Below the pieces are notes generated by a model. That model was given only the letters and a program-made list of their open reading frames with translations. It made no database searches and was not told the origin of the DNA. A stretch of 64,000 nt of DNA from Lithodes maja (taxonomy: Eukaryota > Arthropoda > Malacostraca > Decapoda > Lithodidae), in contig JBAKBP010001597.1 in the NCBI GenBank assembly GCA_037953745.1, forward strand, positions 62,001 to 126,000, given 5' to 3'. A program made the translations under genes and the position numbers. Within the stretch, counting starts at the first letter, position 1; every line of letters begins with the position of its first letter. Positions 22,887 through 33,752 of the stretch are shown piece after piece.

Positions 22887-24123
22887 TGCCCTGACACACC
22901 CACCCTAGACATGCCGGAGAAGGCCCTGAAGACGCTGCTGGAGCTTTGTACTAAGGAAGCCCCCTTTCTTTGCCCACGAGGCAACATGTATCAGCAGATA
23001 GACGGAGTAGCGATGGGCAGCCCCCTGGGAGTTCTTTTCGCGAACTTTTTCATGGGTACCATCGAGGAAGAGCTCCTAGCCGCCCAGCGACCTGCCGTCT
23101 ACTGTAGATACGTGGTTGACATCTTTGTGCAAATTAAGGACCTCCACGAACTCCCAAGAACTCCAGCACCGCTTCATGACCTCCTCCGGACTCAACTTCA
23201 CCTTTGAAAAATCCAATAATGGACAACTCCCCTTCCTCAACATCTTCGTCACCCTGAACACCCTTGGGTTCAAAACCACAGTTTACACAAAACCTACTAA
23301 CACAGGACAATGCCTCAATGGTGACAGCGAATGCCCCCGTCGTTATCTCCTATCCTCCATCTCCGCCTACGTCAGGAGAGCCCTCACACACTGCTCTACT
23401 TGGGCCGACACCTACCACTTACACTTAGTTACACTTAGTTGTATTCCGTCCGTTAGTGACACAGTTGAGCTGGGGCTCCACTGCGACCAGGCAGCTCCCT
23501 TTCTTCCACTCTCCATTCCAGAAGTCGGTTGGAGTTGGTGCTGGGGTATCCTGGTGTTGGTGGCCGGTCCGGTATTTTGGCCAGCCACATGTAAACCACC
23601 AAGAACTGGAAAGATTATCGCAAGTCCTAGTAAATAATGGATATTCCTATTCTGATGTCTCCAGCACCATCAACTACCACCTTGAAAAGTGGTACACCCA
23701 AAAGCCCCCCAACATTGACCCCACTAATGAAATCAAGATATTGTACCGAAATTACATGTCCTCCGACCACAAAACCGACGAGGCTGTCATAAAAGAAATA
23801 ATATTTAAACACATCCTCCCCACCAACCCGGAAAACAAAATTAAATTAATCATATATTACAAATCTCCTAAGACCTCCAACCTTGTTCTCCGTAACAGAC
23901 CTGCTCCCACCAAAACAAAAAGCCCGATGACTGACGATCACATAATATACCAATTTACTTGTAATTTTGAGGACTGAGGACCTCAATCATACATTGGTAT
24001 GACGCAGACTCGTCTATCCCGATGGCTAACCCTTCACCTTCCAGCAGGAGCCATAAAAGATCACTACCTGACCCCCAACCCCCCCCCCCCCCCCACGCGT
24101 AATGATTTAAATAAACACGCCAC
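22887..24123 (+). pseudogene. Penelope-like element copy 2, 5' piece (RT and start of GIY-YIG)
   Basis: Plus-strand homolog of the element at 9340-11236, extending further upstream. It includes MPEKALKTLLELC, DGVAMGSPLGVLFANFFMG (a palm motif) and VYCRYVVDIFVQ. The YVDD catalytic motif has become YVVD, so this copy cannot polymerise. A frameshift lies near 23155 and a 178 bp insertion splits the frame at 23413. Downstream it carries a stop where the sister copy reads DCGPHSYIG, then SYIGMTQTRLSRW. It is cut at 24123 by G2 and resumes at 34335. Confidence 0.8.
23413..23590 (-). mobile_element. Short insertion with tandem 3' tail inside Penelope copy 2
   Basis: The sister copy reads WADTHQELERLSQ without interruption; here 178 bp separate WADT from the rest. 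On the minus strand the insert ends in tandem AACTAAGTGTAACTAAGTGT, which looks like the 3' repeat tail of a short retroposon. No match elsewhere in the window; the family is not recognised. Confidence 0.5.
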
Positions 24124-25510
24124 TAAAGTAGAAACGCCCTCCGCCAATCACCGCTTTTACTGGCTTGCACGGCCAGTTGATTCTGACAGCTCACGGCTGC
24201 AACATGCCACGACCCGCCCACCAGCCAATCAGCGGCCTCCATTATCGGAGCGCGAAGCTGGACTTCTTATTCCACCTCAAAAGTCACTCTCTTTTTCTGC
24301 CCGAAGAGCTCCTTCTGATTATCCCCTAAGTAATACCTCGGTGCCAGCCCTGTACTCCCGTAAGCCACCAAAAGAGGTTTATAATCAACTTCCTGGAACT
24401 TACTATGAAGAGGAGAGAGAGGAGATGAAGGAAGCAAGAAGTCAGTGCGAGCGGGATGCTATGCGGGTCCCTCAGTCAATGGCAGCGCGAGAGAGCGGGG
24501 GCCAGGACTATAAAGGAAGGGGGGGGGGGGCGCATTGCAAAGTCATTCGCCGGGCAGACGGCACTGGGTCCAGATCTCGCAACCTACTTGCTCTCTCGCA
24601 TTTGGGCTCCAGCCTCCCAGCCCTCGCCTTTTGTTCCAGCAGGCACACCCCAGGCCTATCATCAGCTCATCCCAACTAAGGCAGATACACCCTCAGTATC
24701 TGGCCACCTGTCGTCGCATCACAGGCTTGCATACCACTACAGCCAAGCGATTCAAGAGGACAACAGATAGTAGTGGGAGAGCAAAGACTTCCAGTTGAGA
24801 TAAAGAAAGAGAGAGACTGCAGAACTTACCCGGAGGCCATTACTTATAAAAATTAATGGGTCCTTCTAGGACAAGTCTAAAGGAAAAAGAATTTAGACTT
24901 ACCTGAATATATAAAGATGATGATGTGTTATTAATTAGTTATTTTTGTTAGCAGCGGCATCAGCCGAAGAGTTATTATATAGGATCTGATAGGAGATATT
25001 AAAGATTAAAAGAGTAAAAGTAAAGAGGGGAGGGAAAGAATACTTTTGTTAATAAATGAGGCAACCAGTAAGTTAAAGAGGGAAACAGTTGTTTAGTTGA
25101 CTAATAGATTAGCTATAGCTAGGGAAGGACACTAGTCCATATGAATCATTCATTAAGTTGTGTAAAAAGGAAACTGTGAAGAAGGACACTAGTCCAATGT
25201 GAGTTGCGTTATTATTAAGTCTAAGAGAGTTATTCCGTGTATGCAGCTGAGGCACGGTTCATCTTTTGTTAGTACGATAATTAATTAAGGTGGAAGGTAA
25301 CCTAGCGAGTTGGTAACAGGGTTACTTGAGGGTAAATTCAGAAGGGGTAATTGAGATCAAGATTGTAAACCCATATGGTGGAGTAACTGGGTGACGGAAC
25401 CAAATAGTGTAATTGAGATAAAATAATGTCAAACTATATTGTGAAGTAACTGGGTGACGGAACCCAATAGTGTTATTGAGATAAAGATTGTAAACCTAGA
25501 TTGTGAAGTA

Positions 25511-27399
25511 GCTTTTTTTTTTTTTTTTTTTTTCTATGTGATTGAGGGAGGCAAAAGGCATAACTGCCTATAGCGAGTGCCTCCCCCATAGTTGAAAGAG
25601 TGACAGGGCCAAAATCAAGGGACGTTCGAGCCAAAATGCCTGGACACACGGAGTTTGAAGCAATTTAAGTCATAGGAAGAGGGAAAGACTGATTCTGGGA
25701 GAGAGTTCCAGAGCTCAGATGTTGAGTAGAAGAAAGTTTGAGAGTAACGTTTCACTCTTGGGTTGGAGAGTTGCACAGAGTAGGGGTGGGATTGAGTTGC
25801 AAGACGGGTACCACGTGCCCTACGTAAAGGAGGTGGTATGCACTGGGATAGCTCTGAGGAACACTGATTATTATAGTAGCGATAGAATAGCGAGAGATGC
25901 AACATTGCGGCGGAGAGAGAGAGATTGCAGAGAGTTGGTGAGTGGACGGGAGTTAATGATACGAAAGGCCTTCCTTTCAACTTTGTCTAGGAGAGCGGTG
26001 TGAGAGGAACCTCCCCACACATGTGAACAATACTCAATACAAGGGCGCACTATGCCCCTGTACAGAGCAAGAAGCTGTGCAGGGGAAAAGAACCCCCTAA
26101 GGCGGTTGAGCACACCCAGCTTCTGGGAGGCTGCCTTAGCAAGACTGGTAATATGGTCCTTCCAAATGAGAGCAGAAGAAAAAGAGACACCAAGAATATT
26201 GAGAGAAGATGAAGGGTTGATTTTTGTATTGTTGAAGAATAAGGGATAGTCCGCTGGGAGATCCTGACGGGTAGATAGATGGAGAAATTGGGTTTTGGAA
26301 GCATTAAAGTTAACAAGGTTTTCTCTGCCCCAATTGGAAATAGTATTTAGATCAGAATTTAAGAGTTCTATGGCTTCATTACGTTTGTCGTTGAGGGATT
26401 GCTGGCTGGGGCGTTCTGAAAAACTAATGGAGTAGTGTAAGGTTGAGTCGTCTGCGTATGAATGGATGGGAATTAAGGTACAGTTAAGGAGATCATTTAT
26501 AAAAATTAGAAAGAGAATAGGAGATAGGACAGAGCCCTGAGGAACACCGGAGTTTATAGGGTGAGGAAGTGAACAATGGCCGTCCACAACCGCAGCTATG
26601 GAACGGCCGGAAAGGAAATTAGAGACAAAGGCACAGATGGAGGGATAGAAACCGAAGGAGGGTAGTTTAGAAATTAAAGATTTATGCCAGACTCTATCGA
26701 AGGCTTTCGATATGTCTAGTGCAATAGAAAAAGTCTCACCGAAGTCCCGAAAGGAGGATGACCAAGAGTTAGCAAGATATGAAAGAAGATCACCAGTAGA
26801 GCGACCCTTAAGGAAGCCATACTGGCGATCTGAGAGCAGATTATGAGAAGAGAAATGCTTAAGAAATTTGGAAGCAAGAATAGTTTCAAAAACTTTAGAA
26901 AGACAAGAGATAAGAGCAATTGGACGATAGTTGGAGGGTTGAGAGCGGTCACCCTTCTTTGGGACAGGTTGAATGTGAGCAAACTTCCAGCATGAAGGGA
27001 AGACGTTAGAGGATAGACAGAGACGAAAGAGTTTGCCTAGGCAGGGAGTCAGCACGGAAGCACAGTTTTTGAGAACAACAGGAGGAACACCGTCCGGACC
27101 GTACGCCTTATTAGTGTTAAGCCCAGAGAGGGTAGAAAGTACATCTTTAGAAGAGATTAGGATATTAGGCATAAGTAAGAGAGAGGAGGGCGGAGAGGGA
27201 GGAATAGCACCGGAATCATCCAAGGTGGAGTTTCTAGCAAAAGTTTGAGCGAAGAGTTTAGCTTTGTCAGAGGAAGAAGTGATGGTTGTGCCATCAGAGT
27301 GGGAAAGGGGAGGGAAAGACGAGGAAGAGAAATTGTTGGAGAGGTTTTTGGCTAGATGCCAGAAAGCTTGGGAAGAGCTAGAGTTGGATAGTTCAGTCC
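25511..27399 (-). mobile_element. Jockey-group LINE inserted in the G2 5' LTR
   Basis: A minus-strand element whose poly-A tail is the T run at 25513-25533. The empty site is seen in the 3' LTR, which reads GTGAAGTAACTGGGTGGCGG where this LTR is interrupted after GTGAAGTA. 5' truncated: it begins inside the region preceding the RT domain. Fragments of the same family occur at 35666-35775, 40557-40761 plus 50395-50545, 52643-52800 and 63771-64000. Confidence 0.85.
25618..27399 (-). pseudogene. Jockey-group LINE reverse transcriptase, one frameshift
   Basis: The frame is open from the 5' truncation through RT motifs NKAYGPDGVP, NYRPIALISC, ALDISKAFDRVWH, SGVPQGSVLSP and IHSYADDSTLH (catalytic ADD intact), then RGIVRPCIEYCSHVWGG. 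Near 25880-25980 the frame shifts by one, and the last 80 residues (SLRRNVASLAILS, WNSLPESVFPSSY, ending SNVP) lie in the next frame. The endonuclease is missing. Fairly recent decay, since only one shift is evident over 590 codons. Confidence 0.82.
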
Positions 27400-28020
27400 A
27401 ACTGGGTGGCGGAACCCATATTATATGTGAGAGAGACCTTGTAATCTCATTCGGTAATTTGTACGATGTTATGTCATTGTGGAGGTACTAGAGTAGTAAC
27501 GACGGTTGTGTCAAAGGAGTAAATAGATTCTATGTATTGAGACAATAGATTATATAATTATGTTATAGCCTTGGTATTGAGAAAGGATACAGAAGGCTCA
27601 GTAAACGTGGGAAAACCTAAAGAGTAGAGGAAAGAATACATTTTTTGTTTTAGTTAAGTAAAGAGCAAATGGTTCATTAGGCCCTGGTCTCCATAAAAGA
27701 CACAGCAGGGTTTTTATTTTTTTATTTAGGATTAATCACTAATAACGGGTCGGGTTGTAGGATCGAAGCCGACTTGAGTCAATACCTGAATAGCGGGGCT
27801 TCAGTTAGGGAGTAACGGGAACTTTAGGGGTCCAGAGTACCACCTAGCATGAATCGACGTAATATTCAATCTGCGTCTTGAACTCATCTCGGCCCGAGCC
27901 AAGAACCTATTATTTGAGTAGTTAGGAAGTCTGTTAAATAAAATATACGAACTTCTAAATGACTGTCGAAATATCCCCCGTAGTATTAGCATAACTGATT
28001 TAGAATTAATTACTTCATTT

Positions 28021-28038
28021 TGGTGGCAAGCGGTGGGA
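28021..28038 (+). promoter_or_regulatory. G2 primer binding site
   Basis: TGGTGGCAAGCGGTGGGA, three bases after the 5' LTR end; it starts with TGG as expected for tRNA-primed reverse transcription. The tRNA species was not determined. Confidence 0.7.
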
Positions 28039-28087
28039 TTAGACAAATTATTTGGATTAAGTATATTTATCTAACAGGACAGATAGG

Positions 28088-28870
28088 ATGACGGGCATGT
28101 TACCATTCAGATTATGGGAAGAGGGGAAAGAAGAAATCGAGCTTTGGATTGAGCAGTTAGAATGTCAGTTCACACTACTTGACGTAGGGGAAAATGGGAA
28201 GAAAATCGCCTATGGAAAGGCACACTTAGGTAAGGCCCTGAATGATGTGAGAGTACGTCTGGAAGGATTAGTATCGTGGGCCGAAGTCAGGAGCGCCTTA
28301 ATCAAAGAATTTGGCCGAGAGACTTCCACCAGAAAAGCCAGAGACAAACTGAAGAGTTTGAAACTTGATGGCCAAAATGTGAGAGCCCTGAGGAGGGAAA
28401 TCACTAAGAATGTGAAACTAGCGTATCCCCATATGAATCAAGAGAGCCAGGAAACTGAGATTAGGGAGATCATGATCCAAGCCTGCCCGGTAGAAGTTAG
28501 GAAACACTGCATCATTCATGAGGATAACACTACCAAGGAATTGATGGAGGTCATTAAAAAGATTCTGGAGGCTAGAGAAGTTAAAGAGGAAAAACAAAAA
28601 GGGGAAAAGGAGAACCCAAAGAAAGGGTATCCAAAACCCTGATTTGATGCTTCACTTGTAGACAGACCGGACACCTAGCTAGGAACTGTACCAACCATCC
28701 ACAAGCCCCAACCCCTAGATTTGACCCCAGACTGGCACTCCCAAACGATCGACCTCTACCCAGGGGAACCGATCCGGACCGGAGAGAAATGCTTCCGGTA
28801 GAATACCGGGAGACAGAAACCCAGCCAAGAGTAACGATGCCGGAAGAGAGAGAACATTTTCTGCGAAACC
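28088..28870 (+). pseudogene. gag: G2 gag (capsid-like plus frameshifted zinc knuckle)
   Basis: Frame 28088-28642 (184 residues) encodes a small capsid-like protein (FRLWEEGKEEIELWIEQLE at the start, REIMIQACP near residue 135) and a highly charged Lys/Glu C-terminus. It stops at 28640. The zinc knuckle CFTCRQTGHLARNC (CX2CX4HX4C) follows at once in the next frame at about 28647-28690, so a one-base shift separates capsid and nucleocapsid. The shift could be decay or programmed; other decay in the element favours the former. Confidence 0.75.
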
Positions 28871-28919
28871 TCACATAGAAGGGCGATATAGTGAGGTCAA
28901 TATCTTAGAGAGACAAACG

Positions 28920-29560
28920 CCTTGTGAAACTGTAGTCATAAATGGGAAAGCAGCGAACATGTTGATTGATACGGGGGCACACCAAAGTTTTCTCCTAGAG
29001 AATTTTGTAAAACAAACTCAGCGAGAAATGGGCCCATTAAATCAAACCAGTATTCAGTTGTCAGGAGCCGGGGGTCAACCACTGACAATCTTAAGAAAAA
29101 CCAACACGGCGATAGTGCAGTGCAAGGGAATTACCTTCACCACCGATTTTTGTGTTTTATCGGGAAAAGCCAGTAGTGGAGTCGATGGGTATCTGGGGAT
29201 AGATCTCAGGAGCCAGTTGGGAGTAACTATTCAGTGTGGGCCGAAAGACACAACGACCACTCTTCAACCTCAAATAGTAGTTACCGCAGGAAAACTATCG
29301 ATACCTCCTAGATCTTGGAAAATTATAGAGATTCCCCCAAACCCAGGCATGACTGCCGGGATTTTTTAACCTAACGCACAGAATGGGGTGAGAATATTTC
29401 CCACCTTCATTACTGACGATCAGAGGAAACTAGTCTTAGCTAATTTCGGTAAGGACACGATTAGTTATCAAAAAGGGAAACAGTTAGGACAAGTTACACC
29501 TGCTCAACCCACTACTGTTGGAACTGAGGGACCCATGAACTTAACTGAGATCCCGGAAAA
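28920..29560 (+). pseudogene. pro: G2 aspartic protease region
   Basis: The active site LIDTGAHQSFLLENF is near 28960. A flap-like region and YLGIDLRSQLG resemble retropepsins. The frame ends at 29369 and the following linker to RT is broken by stops (29400-29565). Confidence 0.75.
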
Positions 29561-29594
29561 ATGAACATCAAATCAAGCCAGTACTTTACATGAA

Positions 29595-31427
29595 TTGCTC
29601 TGGACGTACCGAGATGTGTTTGCTCAAAACGAAGGGGACCACGGATCGGCTAAAACCCGACACACCCATGAGATACACATGCAAGAGCCTCCTATTAGGC
29701 AACCCTACCGACGACAAAACCCTATTATGAGACAAAAAGAAAAGGAACAAGTTGAGGACATGATTAAACAGGGGATAGTAGTGGAATCATACAGTCCGTG
29801 GTCATCTCCGGTTGTCCTAGTAAAAAAAAAAGATGGGTCTACTCGGTTCTGTGTAGATTATCGAAAATTAAACGATGTCACCATTAAAGACGCGCAGCCT
29901 CTACCTCGTATTGACGCCTCGTTAGAATCCCTCAATGGGTCGACCTGGTTCTCTACCCTAGATCTCCAGAGTGGATACTGGCAAATACCAGTTACGTCCG
30001 AGGATCAAGAGAAAACCGCATTTTCCACGAGCGAAGGCAAACTCTACCAGTTTAATGTCTTGCCGTTTGGAGTTTGCAATGGCCCCGCCAGTTTCACTAG
30101 AGTCATGGACGAGGTATTGAGGGGATTAACCTGGAAAACTTGTTTGGCGTACTTAGATGATATCATAATCTTTTCTGCTAGTTGGGAAGAACATATTCAC
30201 CGACTCCAAGAAGTGTTAGAAAGAATCAGGGGGGCAGGACTTAAACTGAAACCTTCCAAATGCCAATTAGGGGCCCGTGAGGTGGCATATCTAGGGCATG
30301 TGGTTTCCAGTAAAGGTATTCAACCGGACCCACATAAAGTGAGATCTATTGCCGAAATCTCACCTCCGTCCTCTGTCAAAGAGATTCGAGCGTTTCTGGG
30401 AATGGCCTCTTACTATCGAAGGTTCATACCTAACTTTTCTAAGATTGCTCGCCCCATGACTCAGAGACTAGAAAAAGGGAGGAGGTTCGACTGGGATCAG
30501 AGTTGTCAGGTAGCTTTTGATCACTTGAAGCCAAAATTAACTTCTAACCCCGTAGTTTGTCATCCGGATTTCACCAAGCCGTTTCAACTATACACCGATG
30601 CTTCTGATTAAGGGCTCGGAGCCGTTCTGGCCCAGAAAGTGGACGGAAAGGAAAGCATAGTGGCCTGTGCTAGCCGGACACTGAATAAGGGCGAAAAGAA
30701 TTATAGCGTTAAAAAAAAGGAATGTCTAGCTCTAGTGTGGGCTGTACAATATTTCCGTTCGTACCTAGCCGAGGTCCACTTTGAAGTTATTACGGACCAC
30801 CATAGCTTACAATGGCTCCGAAAAATGAAAACGGAAGACGGACTATTTGTCAGGTGGAAGGGGATTTTGGAAGAGTACTCTTTTGAAGTTAGACATAGAC
30901 CCGGTAAATTACACACTAATGCCGATGGCTTGTCTCGACTATCGGTAGCACCCGTTCAACCCACTAAACCTCAGGGAGAAAAATATGACCCTAGACCAAG
31001 TAAGAATGTAAAGTTTTCGGAGGGAGCCTGGAGGTATTCTCAAGATCGGGTCGTACTTGATTATTCAGAGGCAAAACACATGATCCAAATCCTCCACGGA
31101 CAAAAGGGAAGAGGGGCTCATTTGGAACAGTCTAGGGTTCTCCAACAATTCAATGAAAGGTACTGGACCAAGAGGGCCGACCAGATTGTTAAAGAAGTCG
31201 TTCAAAATTGTTTGGGATGCCAGAGGGGCAAAGATGGAAGGGGACCTAGACAGTTGCCCGGACATATTACCGCTAGTACACCCTGGGCCAAATTGTCAGT
31301 GGATTTTATGGGCCCTCTGCCCAGACAGACAAACAAAAGGTGCACGGACGAGGCTATAAATAGGACCCCCGGGGCACGTGCCTGTCAGTTGCAAGGCACC
31401 ATGCCTCTCCCCTCTGACCATCAGTAA
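29595..31427 (+). pseudogene. pol: G2 reverse transcriptase - RNase H - integrase (core deleted)
   Basis: RT motifs: PWSSPVVLVKKKDGSTRFCV (about residue 73), DLQSGYWQI, LPFGVCNGPASF, and CLAYLDDIIIF with YLDD intact (about 190), then FLGMASYYRRFIPNF. RNase H begins TDASD, then a TAA at 30609 interrupts it in frame before GLGAVLAQ. Downstream codons continue in the same frame (ITDHHSLQWL, RHRPGKLHTNADGLSRL). The integrase zinc finger (NCLGCQRGKDG) and its first core Asp (SVDFMGPLP) are present. The next residues jump to unrelated sequence, and the remaining core and its Glu are lost, so an internal deletion has occurred. Confidence 0.85.
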
Positions 31428-31672
31428 CGACTCCGTCGACTGGTAGCAATAGTCGACAGCCAAGGGCAAAGAATTAATACCACTCGAGCTCTCAAACAGT
31501 TTCTCAGCCAGCCCGGGGAGGTTTTAATAGCCAAAACAATCGTGGGAAATCAGAATCCTGCACTCCAGTTACATAAATGTCTATGTGAGCATAGTAGACT
31601 GGTGGAGTGGCAGCCTGAGGGCATACATTTTAGGGGAACAGTGTTGCGGTGATCAGGAGCTCGCCTAAATTC
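31428..31672 (+). other. G2 remnant between integrase and 3' LTR
   Basis: Untranslatable remnant downstream of the integrase deletion; no domain recognised. A possible second ORF has been lost or never existed. Confidence 0.4.
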
Positions 31673-31681
31673 AGTAGGGGG
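31673..31681 (+). promoter_or_regulatory. G2 polypurine tract
   Basis: AGTAGGGGG directly before the 3' LTR start TGATAAAG. Confidence 0.7.
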
Positions 31682-32510
31682 TGATAAAGTAGAAACGCCC
31701 TCCGCCAATCACCGCTTTTACTGGCTTGCACGGCCAGTTGATTCTGACAGCTCACGGCTGCAACATGCCACGCCCCGCCCACCAGCCAATCAGCGGCCTC
31801 CATTATCGGAGCGCGAAGCTGGACTTCTTATTCCACCTCAAAAGTCACTCTCTTTCTCTGCCCAAAGAGCTCCTTCTGATTATCCCCTAAATAATGCCTC
31901 GGTGCCAGCCCTGTACTCCCGTAAGCCACCAAAAGAGGTTTATAATCAACTTCCTGGAACTTACTATGAAGAGGAGAGAGAGGAGATGAAGGAAGCAAGA
32001 AGTCAGTGCGAGCAGGATGCCATGCGGGTCCCTCAGCCAATGGCAGCGCGAGAGAGCGGGGGCCAGGACTGTAAAGGGAGGGAGGGGGGGCGCGTTGCAA
32101 AGTCATTCGCCGGGCAGACGGCACTGGGTCCAGATCTGGCAACCTACTTGCTCTCTCGCACTTGGGCACTCATGGGAATTCGGCTCCAGCCTCCTAGCCC
32201 TCGCCTTTTGTTCCAGCAGGCACACCCCAGGCCTATCATCAGCTCTTCCCTACTAAGGCAGATACACCCTCAGTATCTGGCCACCTGTCATCGCATCGCA
32301 GGCTTGCATACCACTACAGCCAAGTGATTCAAGAGGACGACAGATAGTAGTGGGAGAGCAAAGACTTCCAGTTGAGATAAAGAAAGAGAGAGACTGCAGA
32401 ACTGACCTGGTGGCCATCACTTATAAAAATTAATGTGTCCTTCTAGGACAAGACTAAATGGAAACAAATTAGACTTACCTGAATAATTATATAAAGATGA
32501 TGATGTGTTA

Positions 32511-32899
32511 CTCGGGTGGATGGGACTCGTTAGCCTTGGTCGGCAACTCATCTAGGGGAGACAACCTTATACAAATCCGGGTGGATGGGACTCGTCAGCC
32601 TTGGTTGGCAACCTGTCTAGGGGAGTAAACCTGATACAAATCCGTACTGCTTACCTAAGGGTAAGGCAGGTTAGTGGATGGATTAGCCGAACACCACTGT
32701 AGAAAAATAGTGCTAACAAGATACACAGAGGGCCTCTGAGTCGGACGGATCCTAAATTGAGTGGTCAATCCTGTAAGTCCTTCACTAAACTGGCTCGGGT
32801 TGTCCCTCTCACAGGGAATAGGTCCGCTTGGGGGCATTCTGTGTATGGCCACCCTCGTAAGGGGAGTAAGGCGTCCGGCAATAGATAGATAGATAGATA
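32511..32899 (+). mobile_element. SINE-like element sharing the RTE 3' tail
   Basis: Insertion of about 389 bp flanked by GATGATGTGTTA on both sides (32499-32510 and 32900-32911). The G2 5' LTR at 24916-24945 has the empty site with one copy of this word. The 3' end shows GGCCACCC, a hairpin CCCTCGTAAGGG, then GGCGTCCGGCAATAGATAG and (ATAG)n, the same layout as the RTE-like LINE ends. The 5' part consists of two tandem copies of about 67 bp. No clear A/B box and no ORF, so its promoter type is unknown. A fragment of the same element lies at 63701-63770. Confidence 0.8.
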
Positions 32900-33473
32900 G
32901 ATGATGTGTTATTAATTAGTTATTTTTGTTAGCAGCGGCACCAGCCGAAGAGTTATTATAATATTAGGATCTGATAGGAGAGATTAAAGATTAAAAGAGT
33001 AAAAGTAAAGAGGGGAGGGAAAGAATACTTGTGTTAATAAATTATGCAACCAGTAAGTTAAAGAGGGAAACAATTGTTTAGTTGCCAAATAGATTAAAGA
33101 TTAAAAGAGTAAAAGTAAAGAGGGGAGGGAAAGAATACTTTTGTTAATAAATGAGGCAACCAGTAAGTTAAAGAGGGAAACAGTTGTTTAGTTGCCTAAT
33201 AGATTAGCTATAGCTAGGGAAGGACACTAGTCCATATGAATCATTCATTAAGTTGTGTAAAAAGGAAACTGTGAAGGACACTAGTCCAATGTGAGTTGCG
33301 TTATTATTAAGTCTAAGAGAGTTATTCCGCGTATGCGGCTGAGGCACGGTTCATCTTTTGTTAGTACGATAATTGATTAAGGTAGAAGGTAACCTAGCGA
33401 GTTGGTAACAGGGTTACTTGAGGGTAAATTCAGAAGGGGTAATTGAGATCAAGATTGTAAACCCATATGGTGG

Positions 33474-33752
33474 AGTAACTGGGTGACGGAACCAAATAGT
33501 GTAATTGAGATAAAATAATGTCAAACTATATTGTGAAGTAACTGGGTGACGGAACCCAATAGTGTTATTGAGATAAAGATTGTAAACCTAGATTGTGAAG
33601 TAACTGGGTGACGGAACCCAACAGTGTTATTGAGATAAAAATTGTAAACCTAGATTGTGAAGTAACTGGGTGACGGAACCCAACAGTGTTATTGAGATAA
33701 ATATTGTAAACCTAGATTGTGAAGTAACTGGGTGGCGGAACCCATATTATAT
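33474..33752 (+). repeat. 62 bp tandem unit within the G2 3' LTR
   Basis: Four tandem units starting GTAACTGGGTGACGGAACCC and ending ..GATTGTGAA, starting at 33474, 33537, 33599 and 33661, plus a partial. The 5' LTR has only two plus a partial, where the LINE landed. Expansion or contraction happened after integration. Confidence 0.85.

Larger units (their letters stand above)
24124..28017 (+). repeat. G2 5' LTR (with LINE insertion)
   Basis: About 2.0 kb after removal of the LINE at 25511-27399. Aligns with 31682-34334. The first three bases (TGA in the other LTR) appear deleted, and it ends ..ATTACTTCA next to the primer binding site. It contains two full copies of the 62 bp unit that is present four times in the 3' LTR. 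Confidence 0.8.

Noticed and set aside
23999..24679. 226-residue ORF in the G2 5' LTR, with a 141-residue counterpart at 31902-32327
   Set aside because: Present twice because it lies in the duplicated LTR; no domain, and its N-terminus includes antisense or adjacent Penelope sequence.
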